NCBI GenBank assembly: GCA_910579505.1
Contig: CAJTTZ010000002.1
Span: 410,186 to 474,185, forward strand
Direction of reading: 5' to 3'
From: an uncultured Lachnospiraceae bacterium
Lineage (GTDB): Bacteria; Bacillota; Clostridia; Lachnospirales; Lachnospiraceae
Length of the DNA stretch: 64,000 nt
Shown: positions 1-8,336 of the stretch, piece by piece
Numbering within the stretch: position 1 is the first letter of the stretch
How the letters are laid out: each line of letters starts with the position of its first letter
The notes under the pieces: generated by a model
Told to the model about the DNA's origin: nothing
The model's input: the letters and a program-made list of their open reading frames with translations, nothing else
Database searches by the model: none
Program-made: the position numbers and the translations under genes

Positions 1-8
1 ACCCCATA

Positions 9-1142
9 TCAGTTAGATGCATAAAACGCCTTAACCTGCTCCCCGATATATGCCGCCTCATCCGCCGTCAGCTTATAGAACAGCGGCAGGCGCAGAAGTC
101 TCTCGCTCTCCCTCGTCGTGTATCTGTCCTCTCCATGGAATCTGCCGTACTTCTTTCCCGCCGGTGCGGAATGCAGCGGCACATAATGAAACACCGACAA
201 AATATCCTTTCCCTTTAAATAAGCGATCAGCCGGCTTCTCTCCTCCATATCCTTTGTCTTGATATAAAACATATGGGCATTGTGGGTACAATACTCAGGA
301 ATGTGGGGCAGTTCGATCCTACCCTGTTCCGCCAGCGGTGTGAGCATCTCCAGGTACTGGTTCCATCTGTCCATTCTTGCCTGTGTGATCTCCTCCGCAT
401 GTTCCAGCTGCGCATACAAATACGCCGCATTCATATCGCTTGGCAGATAAGATGAGCCATACTCCTGCCAGCGGTACTTGTCCACCTGTCCTCTGAAAAA
501 GCGGCTTCTGTCCGTCCCTTTCTCCCTGAAAATCTCCGCCATATCTATATTTTCCTTATCGCGGATCAACAGCGCGCCGCCCTCGCCCATGCTTAAGTTT
601 TTCGTCTCGTGGAAGCTGAAACAGCCAAACTCACCGAAGGTGCCAAGCGGTTTTCCCTTATAGGACGCCATAATACCCTGGGCGGCGTCCTCCACCACCA
701 TCAGATGACGCCGTTTAGCAATGTCCATAATGGCGTCCATCTCGCACCCCACGCCCGCATAGTGCACCGGCACAATCACCTTTGTGCGCTCCGTAACGGC
801 GTCCTCGATCAGCTTTTCATCTATATTCATCGTATCGGGCCGGATATCCACAAAAACCGGCGTGGCGCCCCGCAGCACAAACGCGTCCGCCGTGGACACA
901 AAGGTGTAGGAAGGCAGGATCACCTCGTCTCCCGGCTTGATATCCGCCAAAAGCGCCGCCAGCTCTGTCGCATGGGTGCAGGAAGTGGTGAGCAGACATT
1001 TCGCTGTGCCGGTCTGCGCCTCAATCCACTCGCTGCACTTTTTTGTAAAGGGTCCGTCGCCGCAGATTTTCTGGTTCTCCACAGCCTCCCTCATATATTC
1101 AAATTCTTTCCCCGTGAAGGGAGGGACATTAAAATTAATCAT
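9..1142 (-). CDS. rffA: dTDP-4-amino-4,6-dideoxygalactose transaminase (RffA/WecE type)
   Basis: This is a PLP-dependent sugar aminotransferase of the DegT/DnrJ/EryC1/StrS family that would convert dTDP-4-keto-6-deoxyglucose to dTDP-4-amino-4,6-dideoxygalactose (dTDP-Fuc4N). The whole length resembles enterobacterial RffA: the opening MINFNVPPFTGKEFEYM, the motif LPSYTFVSTADAFVLRGA, the PLP-ring aspartate in VVEDAAQG, and the Schiff-base lysine in SFHETKN. The chosen ATG gives about 377 residues, the normal family length, and has an AAAGGA box about 11 bases upstream. A start 30 bases further upstream has no family support. The gene stands apart from the glycan operon, behind an ATPase gene, so its partner pathway may continue beyond the window's left edge. 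The family call is very secure; the exact substrate is inferred from similarity to RffA. Confidence 0.9.
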   Translation of the reverse strand: MINFNVPPFTGKEFEYMREAVENQKICGDGPFTKKCSEWIEAQTGTAKCLLTTSCTHATELAALLADIKPGDEVILPSYTFVSTADAFVLRGATPVFVDIRPDTMNIDEKLIEDAVTERTKVIVPVHYAGVGCEMDAIMDIAKRRHLMVVEDAAQGIMASYKGKPLGTFGEFGCFSFHETKNLSMGEGGALLIRDKENIDMAEIFREKGTDRSRFFRGQVDKYRWQEYGSSYLPSDMNAAYLYAQLEHAEEITQARMDRWNQYLEMLTPLAEQGRIELPHIPEYCTHNAHMFYIKTKDMEERSRLIAYLKGKDILSVFHYVPLHSAPAGKKYGRFHGEDRYTTRESERLLRLPLFYKLTADEAAYIGEQVKAFYASN

Positions 1143-1199
1143 ACTGATTTCATTCCTTTCGCAATCAACCAATTTATCTTCTCATTTACATATGACACA

Positions 1200-1228
1200 A
1201 GTTTATCATAATGTAATACTCTTCTCAA
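1200..1228 (-). promoter_or_regulatory. possible promoter of the RffA-like gene
   Basis: On the minus strand a TTGAGA box and a TAAACT box are separated by 17 bases, upstream of the RffA-like start. The rest of the roughly 240-base gap back to the ATPase stop codon shows no gene. The -10 box is only a moderate match, so this is tentative. Confidence 0.35.
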
Positions 1229-1381
1229 TGTATCTATAACAATAGCCGTTGCAAGAGAGCACCCCAAAAGAACACCATATGAAAAGGATGAAACGCTCCT
1301 GCAGCATCCCTGTAAACGTCCCTGATCGACTCCACTTTAGTCATCCTACCACATCTGTACCAGTTTTTACACCCATTTCTT

Positions 1382-2764
1382 TCAACATACCGACAAAATC
1401 AAGTCGTCCCGGCCCTCCGCAAGTTCCCGCAGCCGGGGGCTGAATCCGTTTATGGAGAAGAGGCAGTAGAGCTCCTTCCTGTCATCCTTATGCCACGGCA
1501 CACGCCTTGCCTTTTCCTGTAGCTGATAGAAGACATCCACATCCACGCTGCCGCTCCAGTATTTGCATTCCCCGAACAGGATCATGCCCTCTTCCCCGTT
1601 TATCGCCACTATGTCAATCTCCGTATTTTTATCCCAGTACCGGCCGATTTTAGAAAAATGGCAGGGCAGGTCTTCCCTTGCCGCCAGCTCCTCCCGACAG
1701 ACGTCCTCATAGATAAAGGCGGCATGGCTTCGCACAAAGCTTTTCCTTATCTTTTCCATAACATACGCTATGTTTCCCTGCTCCACATCGCCCTGATTCG
1801 GATAAATCATGGTAAACCAAAATCGAATATAGTAATCTGTAATCCGATAAAGCCCCTTTTTACTCTTTTCGGGATTCTCCTCCGTGACAGGCACCTCCCG
1901 CTGTACCAGATCGAGTTCTATCAGTGTCTTCAAAGTTCTGGTCAGGTCGGTCGCCTTTACCTCCATAAAGGACGCGATCTCCGACAGCTTCGTCCGCCCG
2001 AATGCAATAGCGCGCAGTACCGAAAAATAGCCGCCCACCTCCGCTACTTCCTGCTGCAGCAGAAAATACGGTTCTTCATACAGATACCCCGTGCGGTTCA
2101 GAATGTTTTCCTCGATACCCTCATAAATATGCGTACAGTCCGCAAAAGACTCGATGTATTTCGGAACGCCACCTGTTACCGCATACCGCTCGATCTGCTC
2201 CTTTCTGGACAAATTCGGAACAAATTTGCAGTAGTACCGAAACGGTATCTGCTTGAGACGGATCTGCGCCGTCCGCCTGCCATACAACGGGCTGTTGTAA
2301 GAGAGCGTCTGGGACACCATCATGGAAATCAGGGAACCGCACAAAACCACCATAACGGAGCTTTTCATCAAAATCTCGTCCCATATCCTCTGAAAAACAG
2401 ACGGAAACGCCGGATTTGCCTTTCCCAGATATTGAAACTCATCTATAACCAAAACCGGCTTCTCCTCCCAGCTGCAGGAGACAATCGCCTTAAAAATCGT
2501 ATCCCACTTATCCGCGGAAACTTCCGCCAAAAGGCTGTTTTCAGTAAAAGCCGCTGCCTTTTCCTGAAAAGCGCTTCGGTTAAGCGGCTCCGCCTCCTGC
2601 GTTGCCAGAAAATACAGGGCTTTTTTTCCCTTCATAAATTCCGTAAGAAGCGTCGTCTTTCCCACCCGCCGCCGTCCGTATACAATGACAAGCGAAGATT
2701 CCTTTTTTGCATATTCCTTTTCAAGCGTCCTGATTTCCAGTTCGCGGTCTACAAATTGTTCCAT
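1382..2764 (-). CDS. AAA-type ATPase with C-terminal DUF234 (nuclease-like) domain
   Basis: This belongs to the ATPase plus DUF234 family found widely in archaea and Clostridia, whose role is not established. The P-loop GRRRVGKTT lies at residues 30-38 and the Walker B motif LVIDEF ends at residue 110. A winged-helix-like middle section follows. The C-terminal part contains MILFGECKYW, which resembles the E-x-K core of PD-(D/E)XK nucleases. The ATG chosen has GGAGGG five bases upstream. Three tandem palindromes overlap its promoter, suggesting tight or self control. It is not obviously linked to glycan synthesis and may be a mobile or defence-type passenger; that is inference. Family assignment is firm, function unknown. 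Confidence 0.85.
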   Translation of the reverse strand: MEQFVDRELEIRTLEKEYAKKESSLVIVYGRRRVGKTTLLTEFMKGKKALYFLATQEAEPLNRSAFQEKAAAFTENSLLAEVSADKWDTIFKAIVSCSWEEKPVLVIDEFQYLGKANPAFPSVFQRIWDEILMKSSVMVVLCGSLISMMVSQTLSYNSPLYGRRTAQIRLKQIPFRYYCKFVPNLSRKEQIERYAVTGGVPKYIESFADCTHIYEGIEENILNRTGYLYEEPYFLLQQEVAEVGGYFSVLRAIAFGRTKLSEIASFMEVKATDLTRTLKTLIELDLVQREVPVTEENPEKSKKGLYRITDYYIRFWFTMIYPNQGDVEQGNIAYVMEKIRKSFVRSHAAFIYEDVCREELAAREDLPCHFSKIGRYWDKNTEIDIVAINGEEGMILFGECKYWSGSVDVDVFYQLQEKARRVPWHKDDRKELYCLFSINGFSPRLRELAEGRDDLILSVC

Positions 2765-2809
2765 ATACCCTCCAGACAGTCTGCGCCTCTGCTTATCCCC
2801 TGTATAAAG

Positions 2810-2870
2810 AGTATACCACACTTTATATGTTTGTAAACATTATGTTTGCAAACATTATGTTTATAAACAT
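2810..2870 (-). promoter_or_regulatory. promoter with three tandem 14-bp palindromic operators
   Basis: The minus strand has a TTTACA -35 box (2832-2837) and a TATACT -10 box (2810-2815) 16 bases apart. Three copies of ATGTTT-NN-AAACAT lie at 2827-2840, 2842-2855 and 2857-2870, repeating exactly every 15 bases. The centres are GT, GC and AT, so the last two are perfect palindromes. The first copy covers the -35 box, which suits a repressor. Confidence 0.75.
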
Positions 2871-2920
2871 AACTTTTAACTCATTGGCCGTCTACACGCC
2901 GCTCACCGTCAGCGTATACG

Positions 2921-4756
2921 CTATTTCGCGTAAACCACATACCTCGCGTTCCCAAACACCTCCGCATAGCCGTAATCCCTGATCCACTCACCCAGAATCC
3001 GCTGCTTTTCATCCATTGCCATCTTTTCCACATCCGCCCCGAACCAGTTGATTGCCTCGCCGTCGTCGCTCCAGTAAGCCGCCACCGCCGAGGAGACAAC
3101 AATAACCGGCATTTCCTTTCCGGCCCTGCATTCCGTTTCCAGAGCCTCTAAATCCCGCGTATATTCCGCCATGCGGTAGGATGCCAGGTCCGGCCAGCCC
3201 GTGGACAGCGCCGGCGGCATATCAAGCAGATAGTGGAGACCCGGCAGTTCGCCATACGTAATCGCTTCCCTGCCCGTCAGCCCCTCCTCTTTTATAAAAT
3301 CAGACAGTTCCTCCAAAAGCGCGCCGTTTTCCAGATTCGTGTAAATGCCCGCCGCTTTCTCCGGCCTCTTTATGCGCCTGTCCCGGACCTCTCCGTAAAT
3401 ACCGTCCTGAAAAACAAAACCAGCATGGGAGCCGATGCTCTGCACCGTCACAAATACAATCAGAAACACAATCGGTGCGCGCCAGACAAATTCATAGGAT
3501 CCCGCTTTTTTTTCAAACCGGCTCCACACCACCCACAGCAGAAAGGGCGCCGCCATAAACATATTGTTGATGATCGGATAAAGATAATTATTGCTGCCAA
3601 GGGGCGTCAAAAAAATCTGCAAAAGCACAAACGCCGCCAGAATCTTCTGCCCCGCACACGCCTTTTTCCCGACCAGACACCATACCGCCGCCGCTATCGC
3701 CGCCAGCAGCAGCAGTACCGCCGGATAATAAATACTGCCGTTTCCGTACTCATAATATCGAAAATGAAACATGCCCCTGCCCCAGTAAAAACGGAGAAGG
3801 ACAGACAGCAGCAGAATATACGCCGCTTTTATAATTACACCCGTTATATTATATGTGCTCAGTTTCCCCTCGCCATACAGCTTCTCCCGCACAAAAAAGG
3901 CCAGCCCTGCCGCTCCGGCGCATACACCCGCAAACGCCAGCCAGTACAGCCCCTTCCCATAATCGCCAAACATCCCTGTAAGCATGGAAGCGGGTTTATA
4001 GTCCACCGCCTGTTCCGTCATGGCAAACATGGTCTGCACCATATCCGGGTAAGCCGATACCCCGTAACGGACGCAGATCACCGCCAGGGGGACGCCAAAC
4101 CCAATGGCATAGCCCAGCAGACACCACCCGGTAACCTGAAAAAGCGCACGCCAAGGCAGGGCGCTCCCGCCTCCCTGCCGGCAGATCAGCACAATCCCAT
4201 ACCACACCGCCAGAATAAATGCCGCCTGCACCACGTTCGGCATCCGCACTGCCACATTGGCTCCCAGACAGACGCCCGCCGCCACAAAGCACAGCCACTG
4301 TTTCCTTTCGGACACAAGCCCCCGGTAGAGCAGCAGAATCGCCGCCGTCATCAAAAAATACGTCAGATAGTTATACAGAACCGTGGACGGGCACCAGCAT
4401 AGCCCCAGCGCGAGAAACTCCCCCAAAAACAAAAGCGGCGCGGCAATCCGCTTTTTCAGCCCGAAATAAACCATGAGCGCCAGAGCCGACTGCACAAGCG
4501 TCGTATAGCATTTCATGCCAAGCAGCGCTCCCCCGAAAGGAAGATGCATAAACAGCCACCCCGCCGCATTGGACAGAAAAGTCGCCACCATCCAGGTCCC
4601 GTCCATGGAACCAAAATACTGGAAATTCGTCAGACTGTATGTGGAGTCCGCCACATCCAGTCCCTGATTCACGGTCAGGAACGGATAAAGCAGAAGAACA
4701 GCCGGAAACAGCCAATTTTCTATGAAATTATGATATTTCCTATAAACAGCTACCAT
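2921..4756 (-). CDS. large polytopic membrane protein, GT-C-like, last gene of the glycan run
   Basis: A protein of 611 residues with many hydrophobic segments from residue 15 to about 430 and a soluble C-terminal part of about 170 residues. An acidic residue in the first extracytoplasmic loop (QGLDVADSTYSLTNF) fits the pattern of GT-C glycosyltransferases, which take sugars from polyprenyl-phosphate donors at the outer face. I recognise no named family. The start codon follows AGAGGA at good spacing. It lies 69 bases after the acyltransferase and in the same operon as GtrA and GtrB, which make and flip such donors, so a role in adding side-chain sugars outside the membrane is plausible. It could instead be a transport or modifying protein. 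Confidence 0.6.
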   Translation of the reverse strand: MVAVYRKYHNFIENWLFPAVLLLYPFLTVNQGLDVADSTYSLTNFQYFGSMDGTWMVATFLSNAAGWLFMHLPFGGALLGMKCYTTLVQSALALMVYFGLKKRIAAPLLFLGEFLALGLCWCPSTVLYNYLTYFLMTAAILLLYRGLVSERKQWLCFVAAGVCLGANVAVRMPNVVQAAFILAVWYGIVLICRQGGGSALPWRALFQVTGWCLLGYAIGFGVPLAVICVRYGVSAYPDMVQTMFAMTEQAVDYKPASMLTGMFGDYGKGLYWLAFAGVCAGAAGLAFFVREKLYGEGKLSTYNITGVIIKAAYILLLSVLLRFYWGRGMFHFRYYEYGNGSIYYPAVLLLLAAIAAAVWCLVGKKACAGQKILAAFVLLQIFLTPLGSNNYLYPIINNMFMAAPFLLWVVWSRFEKKAGSYEFVWRAPIVFLIVFVTVQSIGSHAGFVFQDGIYGEVRDRRIKRPEKAAGIYTNLENGALLEELSDFIKEEGLTGREAITYGELPGLHYLLDMPPALSTGWPDLASYRMAEYTRDLEALETECRAGKEMPVIVVSSAVAAYWSDDGEAINWFGADVEKMAMDEKQRILGEWIRDYGYAEVFGNARYVVYAK

Positions 4757-4825
4757 TTTATTCCTCTTTGTGAAATGAAACGCAAATATCCTGCCTCTCA
4801 GACTGTGATTCCCATTCCCTGCAAA

Positions 4826-5896
4826 CTACTGCTGCCTCTTCCCCACTGCAGTCCGCGCCCGGGAAAATATCCATGCCCGCACAAAATCTACCGCAGTCCC
4901 GACTGCATAAACCGCCGCCACGCACAAAAGCAGATGCGGTACAAAAAGAAAACGTTCCTTCACGTTCTCTACGCCAAGCCACTTCATCCACTCGTACCGC
5001 ACCAGAATATGCTCGTGCAAAAGATACACGCCAAACGTATAAGGCGCAAGCTTTCTTACTGCTTCCGCGAATCGCCCCTCTCTGACGCGCATATTTTTAA
5101 ACACATAGAAAAGGGAGACCGCTCCCGTAACACACAGCAGATGGTTGTATGTGTAAAGCATATTGGCATAATGGACAAACGTCTCCATTTTGCCGCCAAT
5201 CGTATTGGCGGCAAGCGAAAACAGCCAGATCAGCACACAGGAAAGCGCATAAAGCCCCGCCGCATGGGACTGCCTGTCAAGCCAGGAAATGCCGTAGCGC
5301 CTGATATATCCCGCCGCCACAAACAGGCACAAAAACCACCCGAAATCATAGCCATACCGATCCGTCGCCAGATACAGGGGAAGAATCGTCTTTTCGAGTG
5401 AGAAAAACGCAAACAAAAATGCCAGGAGAATCTGCATATCCCGCTTTTTCATCTTCCCTATGCCCGCCGCCAGAAAAGGCGCAAACAGATACATGACAAG
5501 ATAAGCCGTGGCAAACCAATAATGCTCTGTCCCAAAGGGTAATCCAAACCCGATCCAGTCGTACATGTCAAGATCCCTGGCGGAAACCACGCCTGTCAGA
5601 AGGAGAAGGGCCGGAATCAACAGGGAATAAAAAAGAACCTGAAAAACCAGAGAGACCGCCCTCCCCGGCTTCCACGCAGATTCCACAAGAAAATAGCCGC
5701 TGATAAGCACATAACAGTTTACCGCCACAATGCAGAAAGCCTCGATCAGCCACGCCAGAACGCCGACGGGATTTTCCTTTACGGCAAAGGGAAACGGCGT
5801 GGCAACCCAGCCCTTCACTAAATAGTGGAGCGAGATAATCATAAACATCGCCACAATACGCAGCAGCTCAAAATTTGCCTGTCTCTTACTTCCCAT
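4826..5896 (-). CDS. acyltransferase family 3 (OafA-like) membrane protein
   Basis: An integral membrane O-acyltransferase that probably acetylates a sugar of the surface glycan. The family signature is at the N terminus: FELLRIVAMFMIISLHY, with the conserved Arg and the HY histidine. About ten hydrophobic segments follow, and the length (356 residues) is normal. The ATG was chosen for its AGGAGAGG ribosome binding site and lies inside the end of the GtrA gene (11-base overlap), implying translational coupling. It acts at the membrane on a lipid-linked or polymerised glycan. It should not be taken for PseH, which is a soluble GNAT enzyme acting on a nucleotide sugar. Confidence 0.87.
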   Translation of the reverse strand: MGSKRQANFELLRIVAMFMIISLHYLVKGWVATPFPFAVKENPVGVLAWLIEAFCIVAVNCYVLISGYFLVESAWKPGRAVSLVFQVLFYSLLIPALLLLTGVVSARDLDMYDWIGFGLPFGTEHYWFATAYLVMYLFAPFLAAGIGKMKKRDMQILLAFLFAFFSLEKTILPLYLATDRYGYDFGWFLCLFVAAGYIRRYGISWLDRQSHAAGLYALSCVLIWLFSLAANTIGGKMETFVHYANMLYTYNHLLCVTGAVSLFYVFKNMRVREGRFAEAVRKLAPYTFGVYLLHEHILVRYEWMKWLGVENVKERFLFVPHLLLCVAAVYAVGTAVDFVRAWIFSRARTAVGKRQQ

Positions 5897-6341
5897 TCCC
5901 CTCTCCTTTTTTGGATGTATCTTTAAATATCCAGATTTTACTGAGCACATAGTTTGCCAGAATCACTATCGTCTGGCAGACCAGCTTGGAAATTTTGTCG
6001 TTAATTGTGAGCAGGCTGACCATCACATACATCAGGACGATCTCCAGCACTTCCGTTGCAACTCTCGCGCCGATAAACGAGACAAACTCCCTCACTACTG
6101 AGGCTGCCTCCTTATTCTTACTTTTAAATACAAACGTCCTGTTCGTCCAGTAGGCAAACACCACCGTCAACACCCATGACAAAACCGTAGCGGCCATATA
6201 GTGCATGGCAATGGTATCCGCAAATATAAAATATAAAATGTAATTCAGGACAAAAGCCAAAAATCCGAAGATCAGATAATTGATCCCCTCTTCATGCTTC
6301 TTATACATTCCCCATCCAAAATCCCACAGCTTCTTTATCAT
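5886..6341 (-). CDS. gtrA: GtrA-family membrane protein (polyprenyl-phosphate sugar flippase)
   Basis: A small protein of 151 residues with four hydrophobic segments and the GtrA/DPMS landmarks NYLIFGFLAFVLNYILY and AYWTNRTFVF. Proteins of this family are thought to flip polyprenyl-phosphate-linked sugars across the cytoplasmic membrane. A GtrB-type synthase is the first gene of the same run, 27 kb upstream, and four GT-C-like membrane proteins are in the locus; together these would form a complete outer-face sugar-addition route. It starts six bases after the ABC transporter stop and overlaps the next gene by 11 bases. Family membership is secure; the sugar carried is unknown. Confidence 0.85.
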   Translation of the reverse strand: MIKKLWDFGWGMYKKHEEGINYLIFGFLAFVLNYILYFIFADTIAMHYMAATVLSWVLTVVFAYWTNRTFVFKSKNKEAASVVREFVSFIGARVATEVLEIVLMYVMVSLLTINDKISKLVCQTIVILANYVLSKIWIFKDTSKKGEGNGK

Positions 6342-6347
6342 ACTCTC

Positions 6348-8102
6348 CTACCTCTCCCTGGAAATGGCGCCCGCCTGAACGCGGTACACCATATCACACT
6401 TCTCAATGGTCTGCAGCCTGTGCGCGATAATCACAAGCGTCTTTCTCCCATGCAGTCTGTTGATGGAATCCATAATCGCCGCCTCCGTCTCATTGTCCAG
6501 TGCGGACGTCGCCTCATCCAGCACAAGCACCTCAGGGTCTTCATAGAGCGCCCTTGCGATACTGATACGCTGCCTCTGACCGCCCGAAATACGGATGCCT
6601 CTCTCACCGATCCCTGTCTCCACGCCATCCGGCAGACTCTTCACAAAATCATCCAGAGCCGCTTCCTTCAAAGCACGCCAGACCTTCTCGTCGTCGATCT
6701 CCTCCTCCGGCACGCCGAAAGCTACATTCTTGCGGATGGAATCGTCAATCATAAAAATGGTCTGGGGGATATAGCCGATATTTTTCAGCCACGCCTCATA
6801 GTGCCCGCCAACGTCCGTACCGTCCGCCAGAATCCGCCCGCTCTCCATCTTTAAAAGCCCCAGCAGAATATCCACAATCGTCGTCTTTCCCGCTCCCGTG
6901 ACGCCGACGATACCCACGGAAGACCCGATTGGAATCTCCATATCCGCATGGTCAAAAATATAGGTCGCCGTGTTCGGATATTTATATGTGATATCCTCCA
7001 GCCGGATCACTTTTTCAAGCGGCAGTTTTTCCACACTCTGTCTCTGTTTGTAGGCTTCCGCGTCATAGGTCACGCTGCCGTCGTGGATCTCTTCCTGCAG
7101 ATTGTCGCTGACTCCCATAAAGAACGGCTCAAAATAAGAAATAGAAGTCTGGTAATTATTGATGCGGTTCACGCTGGGAAGCAGGCGCATTGCCGCCGCC
7201 GCCAGAGCCGAAAGCTGCGGCAGGAGATCTTTTATCTGCGTGCCCTGCCCGATGGACATCACAAAATACCCCACCATGCCCGCGATACATACCGTCTCAA
7301 TCAACAGCCTCGGGGTCGCGTTAAAGAGATTATATTTCTGCACGGAACTGACATAGCCCGCCCCGCACTTTGCGTATTCATTGATAAAATAATTTTCCTT
7401 GCAGCCGATCTTGATTTCCTTAATCCCCATCACCGACTGCTCGATCCATTTATAAAGCCCGCTGTAATAATCCTGGTTATCCTGCCCCGCCTTGATCATG
7501 ATGGGCTTGAGCACCTTTTTAATCACAAACAGAAGCGCCACCATCAGCGCCGCCACCGTCACAATCATCATTGCGTCAGAATAGAGAAAAAGCGCCACAA
7601 CCAGACAGATAAAGACAATGCACTCGCTGAAAAGCTGCAGGCAGCTTAAAATCAACCCGTACATATTGTTTACGTCAGATGTAATATTGCGCTGAATCAC
7701 AGACGTGTCCGCGTTTAAATAGTATTCGTAGGGACGCTGCATAAAATTGATCATCATGCGTCTGGAAGTCGCAAACTGATTTGTATAGACAAACTTAAGC
7801 TGTGCCTTCTGCTGAAAGAAAAGATAGATATTCTTAATTACCGTCATTCCCACAAACGAGAGCAATAAAAACATGGCAAACTGGGTGTTGCTCTCCATCC
7901 CAAACATCTCGTAAACTGAAGAGAGCAAGTCGCTTTCAGCGACCGCTTCCGGGTCCATCACCACAGTCACAATGGGCACCAGCATGGAAACCCCCACACT
8001 TTCCAACACGCCGCCGACCAGCATCATAACGATAAGCGCTGCCATGGCGCGCTTCTGCCTGCCGTCCAGCAGGACATTCATTTTCCTTAAAATCTTTACC
8101 AT
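6348..8102 (-). CDS. ABC-type lipid-linked oligosaccharide flippase, PglK-like (fused permease and ATPase)
   Basis: A half-transporter of about 584 residues: six membrane segments, then an ATPase domain with Walker A GVTGAGKTT, signature ISGGQRQRISIARAL and Walker B VLVLDEATSALD. The membrane part shares landmarks with Campylobacter PglK, for example ESVGVSMLVPIV near the start, KPIMIKAG, and RLLPSVNRI before the ATPase. PglK flips undecaprenyl-pyrophosphate-linked oligosaccharide. The start is the ATG with AAGGA nine bases upstream; an upstream in-frame extension of 42 residues lacks family similarity and overlaps a likely promoter region. No Wzx flippase is seen, so this protein is the best candidate for exporting the repeat unit, which is inference. 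Confidence 0.85.
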   Translation of the reverse strand: MVKILRKMNVLLDGRQKRAMAALIVMMLVGGVLESVGVSMLVPIVTVVMDPEAVAESDLLSSVYEMFGMESNTQFAMFLLLSFVGMTVIKNIYLFFQQKAQLKFVYTNQFATSRRMMINFMQRPYEYYLNADTSVIQRNITSDVNNMYGLILSCLQLFSECIVFICLVVALFLYSDAMMIVTVAALMVALLFVIKKVLKPIMIKAGQDNQDYYSGLYKWIEQSVMGIKEIKIGCKENYFINEYAKCGAGYVSSVQKYNLFNATPRLLIETVCIAGMVGYFVMSIGQGTQIKDLLPQLSALAAAAMRLLPSVNRINNYQTSISYFEPFFMGVSDNLQEEIHDGSVTYDAEAYKQRQSVEKLPLEKVIRLEDITYKYPNTATYIFDHADMEIPIGSSVGIVGVTGAGKTTIVDILLGLLKMESGRILADGTDVGGHYEAWLKNIGYIPQTIFMIDDSIRKNVAFGVPEEEIDDEKVWRALKEAALDDFVKSLPDGVETGIGERGIRISGGQRQRISIARALYEDPEVLVLDEATSALDNETEAAIMDSINRLHGRKTLVIIAHRLQTIEKCDMVYRVQAGAISRER

Positions 8103-8218
8103 TGTCAGGTTCCTTCTAAAATCGGACTGCAGTTGTGCCTGCGTCCGCAGCTTCCCATTCTGCCCTACACCCGAAACGCCCCTCTGTTCCGGGCATTCCA
8201 TCGGCTTAACTTCCATCG

Positions 8219-8247
8219 AGTATACCACAAGTGCGCACGACGCGCAA
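8219..8247 (-). promoter_or_regulatory. likely internal promoter upstream of the ABC flippase
   Basis: On the minus strand TTGCGC and TATACT are separated by exactly 17 bases, about 120 bases before the flippase start. The stretch between the upstream glycosyltransferase stop and the flippase start (about 230 bases) holds no other gene, so flippase, gtrA, acyltransferase and the last membrane protein may have their own promoter. Confidence 0.5.
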
Positions 8248-8336
8248 ATTTATCGCGCAGTTCCCAATATTCTTTCCCGCGCGCACGCATAATGGCACAT
8301 GGCTCGTACCACTGCTGCCGCCTTTTTATCCGCCTT

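Noticed and set aside
1658..2836. A 392-codon open frame on the plus strand
   Set aside because: Antisense to the DUF234 ATPase gene, with basic low-complexity translation and no ribosome binding site.
4826..5896. Acyltransferase considered as the missing PseH
   Set aside because: PseH is a soluble GNAT enzyme acting on a UDP-sugar; this is a polytopic acyltransferase-3 protein that modifies finished glycan.
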